A DNA stretch of 64,000 nt from Bremerella cremea. Lineage in GTDB: Bacteria; Planctomycetota; Planctomycetia; Pirellulales; Pirellulaceae. Below the pieces are notes generated by a model, which searched no databases, was not told where the DNA came from, and saw only the letters and a list, made by a program, of their open reading frames with translations. The stretch is taken from positions 62,001 through 126,000 of the forward strand of contig NZ_QPEX01000034.1 in the NCBI RefSeq assembly GCF_003335505.1, in the 5' to 3' direction. Made by a program: the position numbers and the translations under genes. This document shows, one piece after another, positions 63,443-64,000 of the stretch. Position 1 is the stretch's first letter; each line of letters starts with the position of its first letter.

Positions 63443-64000
63443 ATGAGTGCTCGTAATCGCGTCTCGCGACGTCAGTTTTTGAAGACATCGAGCGTGGTGG
63501 CCGGATTGGCGACGGCGCCCCTGTTTATTCCTTCGACTGCGTTTGGTGCTAACGAACGAATTCTGACCGGGCACATTGGTGTGGGCGGAATGGGTAACGG
63601 CAACCTGGGCAAGTTCATGGACAACGCCGTGGCCGTGTGCGATGTCGATTCGCAGCGGGCCGAAGCGGCTGGTAAGCGGGTTCGCGATAAGAAAGAAAAG
63701 TGCGACGTTTACGGCGACTATCGCCAAGTGCTCGATCGTAAGGATATCGATGCCGTCGTGATCAGCACGCCCGATCATTGGCACGCGATTCCGACCATTC
63801 ATGCGTGTGAAGCAGGCAAAGACGTTTACTGCGAAAAGCCTCTTTCGCTGACGATTAACGAAGGCCGCAAGATGGTGGAAGCAGCCCGAGCGAACAAGCG
63901 GGTTGTGCAAACCGGTTCGATGCAGCGTTCGTCGAAAGAATTTCACCGGGCCTGCGAACTGGTTCGGAACGGCTATATCGGTAAGGTCCACACGGTGCAT
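63443..64000 (+). CDS. Gfo/Idh/MocA family oxidoreductase, Tat-exported (3'-partial)
   Basis: The ATG at 63443 follows AAGGAAAA. The product begins with a twin-arginine signal, SRRQFLKTSSVVAGLATAPL. A Rossmann nucleotide-binding part follows (IGVGGMGNG), then the family words VISTPDHWHAIPTIHA, GKDVYCEKPLS and RVVQTGSMQRSS. These enzymes oxidise or epimerise sugars with NAD(P); planctomycete genomes have many exported copies. The frame runs through the last base of the window, so the C-terminal domain is missing here. Confidence 0.92.
   Translation, partial: MSARNRVSRRQFLKTSSVVAGLATAPLFIPSTAFGANERILTGHIGVGGMGNGNLGKFMDNAVAVCDVDSQRAEAAGKRVRDKKEKCDVYGDYRQVLDRKDIDAVVISTPDHWHAIPTIHACEAGKDVYCEKPLSLTINEGRKMVEAARANKRVVQTGSMQRSSKEFHRACELVRNGYIGKVHTVH

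Overview
The window reads as chromosomal DNA of a marine-type planctomycete, most likely a Pirellulaceae member close to Blastopirellula/Bremerella (inference from gene content, not from a search). The basis is a moderate GC content, many leucine-rich-repeat proteins with an N-terminal anchor, a DUF1080 domain protein, Tat-exported Gfo/Idh/MocA and metallophosphoesterase proteins, a DUF2760-Hsp70-Hsp70 cluster, RHS genes, DUF1559-free small membrane proteins, and a heavy load of dispersed palindromic repeats.

Layout. 1-7.5 kb: a partial unknown gene, a divergent ABM monooxygenase/MarR pair with two palindromic operators, a small membrane protein, glutamate decarboxylase, a secreted protein, a HEAT-repeat protein and a YrhK-like membrane protein. 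7.5-12.8 kb: a long non-coding leader carrying several NrdR-box-like palindromes, then nrdA and nrdB. NrdB has Phe instead of the radical Tyr, so this is a class Ic (probably Mn/Fe) ribonucleotide reductase. A clear terminator follows. 12.8-27 kb: an unstable accessory zone with repeat families A, B and C, broken IS3, IS4 and IS630 genes, an intact ISAs1-type element, a broken RHS gene on the plus strand, a 5'-truncated RHS gene with a putative nuclease tip and candidate immunity gene on the minus strand, a PstS-like binding protein and several orphan small genes.

27-50 kb: mostly housekeeping and periplasmic functions. These include a GH16-like glycosidase, a SnoaL-like protein, a gamma-glutamylcyclotransferase-like protein with a duplicated 3' end, a dual-specificity phosphatase, two tandem LRR proteins, a metallophosphoesterase divergent from a ceramidase-like protein, an M50-like protease bracketed by repeats, a histidine kinase/response regulator pair, a fatty-acid desaturase, a DUF1080 protein, a DksA-like zinc protein, an LRR lipoprotein with a His-rich tail, a PhyH dioxygenase, a coiled-coil protein and a four-CBS protein.

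50-64 kb: an esterase, a DUF3500 protein, a tightly packed LOG/zeta-kinase/small-protein cluster (possible toxin-antitoxin), the DUF2760-Hsp70-Hsp70(DUF3731) chaperone-like operon, an MFS transporter overlapping an SF1 helicase with an N-terminal DbpA-like RNA-binding domain, and the start of a Tat-exported oxidoreductase cut by the window end.

The best candidates for something under-described are the zeta-kinase cluster, the twin-Hsp70 operon, the repeat-rich nrd leader and the RHS/immunity island. No tRNA, rRNA or CRISPR array was found.
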